Of a stretch of 64,000 nt of DNA, positions 62,857 to 64,000 are shown piece after piece (positions within the stretch are counted from its first letter, which is position 1; the number at the start of each line of letters is the position of its first letter). The notes under the pieces are model-generated. The model was not told the DNA's origin. It did no database searches and saw only the letters and a program-made list of their open reading frames with translations. This DNA is from Alphaproteobacteria bacterium (GTDB taxonomy: Bacteria > Pseudomonadota > Alphaproteobacteria > Micavibrionales > Micavibrionaceae): NCBI GenBank assembly GCA_021775965.1, contig JAJFGV010000043.1:62001-126000 (forward strand), in the 5' to 3' direction. A program made the position numbers and the translations under genes.

Positions 62857-63659
62857 TGAACCGTTTCATCTTTTTTATATTTTTAGTTTTTGCCACTCCT
62901 GTCTTCGCGCAGGACGTTCCCGTCGGCAAAAGTGATGAGCCGCTCGAAATCACGGCTGATGAATCGCTGGAATGGCACCGCACGGAAAAACTTTTTATTG
63001 CCAAGAAAAATGCCGTCGCCACACAAGGCGAAACCAATATTGCCGCACAAACCCTGACCGCCCATTACCGTGAAGATGCCAAAGGCGATATGGAGATATC
63101 AAAGCTCACCGCCGATGATGCGGTCACCATCACATCGAATGAAACCACCGCCCATGGTCAAAAAGCCGTTTATGATCTCGATAGCGGCTTGGCAACGATG
63201 ACAGGCGATAACCTTAAAATGGTTGGGCCCGATCAAACTGTCACCGCGCAGGACCGCTTTGAATACTGGATCAATGACAACCGGTTAAACGCCATTGGCC
63301 GCGCCAAAGTAACACGGCTCGAGGACACGGTTGAGGCCGACAAGGTTTCAGCCACGTTCAAGGAAAGCGCAGAGGGCGAGCGCGTTCTTGATGCTATGGA
63401 AGCGACCGGCAATGTCGTCATTACCACGCCAACAGAAGTTGTAACGGGTAGCCATGGTATTTACCACGCCGAGACCAATATCGCCGAGCTTAGCGGCGGC
63501 GTGCAGATCAAACGTGGGCCGAATATTCTTGAAGGTGAAAAAGCGCAGGTGAATTTGAATACCAATGTCAGCAAGATGTATGGCAGCGCCCAAACTGGCG
63601 GCCGTGTGCGCGGTGTTTTCTACCCGGGCAGTGAAGAAAAGCCGGAAGTTAGTAATTAG
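62856..63659 (+). CDS. lptA: LPS export bridge protein LptA
   Basis: A 267-residue periplasmic protein with signal peptide ending in TPVFAQ and repeated beta strands of the OstA/LptA fold: DEPLEITADESLEWHRTEKL, GQKAVYDLDSGLATMTGD, and IKRGPNILEGEKAQVNLNT. LptA forms the filament between LptC and LptD. It is longer than E. coli LptA, suggesting two jellyroll repeats, as in other alphaproteobacteria. It overlaps lptC by one base (TAATG). Confidence 0.9.
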   Translation: MNRFIFFIFLVFATPVFAQDVPVGKSDEPLEITADESLEWHRTEKLFIAKKNAVATQGETNIAAQTLTAHYREDAKGDMEISKLTADDAVTITSNETTAHGQKAVYDLDSGLATMTGDNLKMVGPDQTVTAQDRFEYWINDNRLNAIGRAKVTRLEDTVEADKVSATFKESAEGERVLDAMEATGNVVITTPTEVVTGSHGIYHAETNIAELSGGVQIKRGPNILEGEKAQVNLNTNVSKMYGSAQTGGRVRGVFYPGSEEKPEVSN

Positions 63660-63732
63660 GGAATAAATTGAATTCTTTGCAAAATAGCCTATCTGGTGTA
63701 AAGTTGGCTCTGAGCAAAGGTTTGGGAAGTTC

Positions 63733-64000
63733 ATGACGGCAAAAAGACCATTAAAACTGAAAGCGGTTCCGAAGGGACTGAGCGTTCAGCATCTCTCCAA
63801 GCGCTATAAAAAGCGCCCGGTTTTGCGCGACGTCAGTTTAACGATGGAGCGCGGTGAAGCTGTTGCATTGCTTGGTCCCAACGGCGCGGGTAAGACCACC
63901 TGTTTTTATATCATCACCGGATTGATTGCCTCCGATGGCGGCACGATCCAACTCGACGGGCAGGACATTACGTCGCTGCCGATGTATCGCCGCTCGCGCA
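63733..64000 (+). CDS. lptB: LPS export ABC transporter ATPase LptB, 5' part
   Basis: The first 89 codons of an ABC ATPase that powers LptFG. LSVQHLSKRYKKRPVLRDVS is followed by Walker A GPNGAGKT (residues 48-55), then TCFYIITGLIASDGGTIQLDG and LPMYRRSR, all characteristic of LptB. The start at 63733 includes an N-terminal addition of about 13 residues over E. coli LptB, common in alphaproteobacteria. The gene is cut by the window end, not by mutation. It follows lptA by 73 bases. Confidence 0.93.
   Translation, partial: MTAKRPLKLKAVPKGLSVQHLSKRYKKRPVLRDVSLTMERGEAVALLGPNGAGKTTCFYIITGLIASDGGTIQLDGQDITSLPMYRRSR

Noticed and set aside
63733-64000. Truncated LptB as a pseudogene
   Set aside because: The frame is open to the window edge with intact Walker A; truncation is due to the window boundary.

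Overview
The window is a gene-dense chromosomal segment of an alphaproteobacterium. The signs are the ctaG-coxC-DUF983-SURF1 cytochrome oxidase cluster, the divergent pheA/cycM-type cytochrome c pair, an FzlA-like division protein, a PleC/DivJ-like histidine kinase, and the kdsD-lptC-lptA-lptB envelope cluster. Three tandem DotA/TraY-like proteins are compatible with Micavibrio-like or related lineages that carry type IVB-type secretion genes. That placement is inference from gene content. No rRNA, prophage, transposase or CRISPR array is visible.

Layout. 1-2404: end of the cytochrome c oxidase operon. 2401-7878 (minus strand): M23 peptidase, IalB-like protein, SpoU methyltransferase, Asp/Glu racemase and acetoacetyl-CoA synthetase. 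7984-12332: DsbD-like reductase, redoxin and an orphan PAS histidine kinase. 12333-14146: an accessory island with mosaic intergenic repeats, an AT-rich SIR2-like gene between near-perfect inverted repeats, and a strongly structured segment behind a consensus promoter. 14147-18955: tadA and rluB with overlapping opposed start codons, rsmD, uppP, a small membrane protein, YceI and a cytochrome b561-YceI fusion. 19038-27234: fzlA-like gene, epimerase, purD, an unknown gene, putA and xseA.

27246-31892 is a second accessory block. It holds a membrane protein with a nuclease-like fold, an acidic unknown protein, an operon of TerA-like protein, calcium/sodium exchanger and TerD, and a DUF1508 protein. 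31935-34429: tag, a multi-hairpin repeat and ettA. 34585-42997: the three DotA/TraY-like genes, the largest unexplained unit here. 43012-47002 (minus strand): mlaC, mlaA, lptG and lptF. 47081-51272: pepA, a lysine-aminomutase-like radical SAM gene, holC and a cation/proton antiporter. 51269-53855: cytochrome c, pheA and two small unknown genes. 54055-58771: ftsK, an AEC transporter, lolA and recR. 58855-64000: a small unknown gene, a receiver/degenerate-GGDEF protein, tRNA-Leu(CAG), rnd, kdsD, lptC, lptA and the start of lptB.

Envelope biogenesis recurs: LPS transport (lptF, lptG, lptC, lptA, lptB, kdsD), lipid asymmetry (mlaA, mlaC), lipoprotein transport (lolA), peptidoglycan (uppP, M23) and redox maturation (dsbD-like). 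The points most worth following are the DotA-like triplet, the SIR2 gene in its repeat nest, the structured segment at 13770-13993, and a 29-nt element found exactly twice, each time just 3' of a housekeeping gene (tadA and recR).
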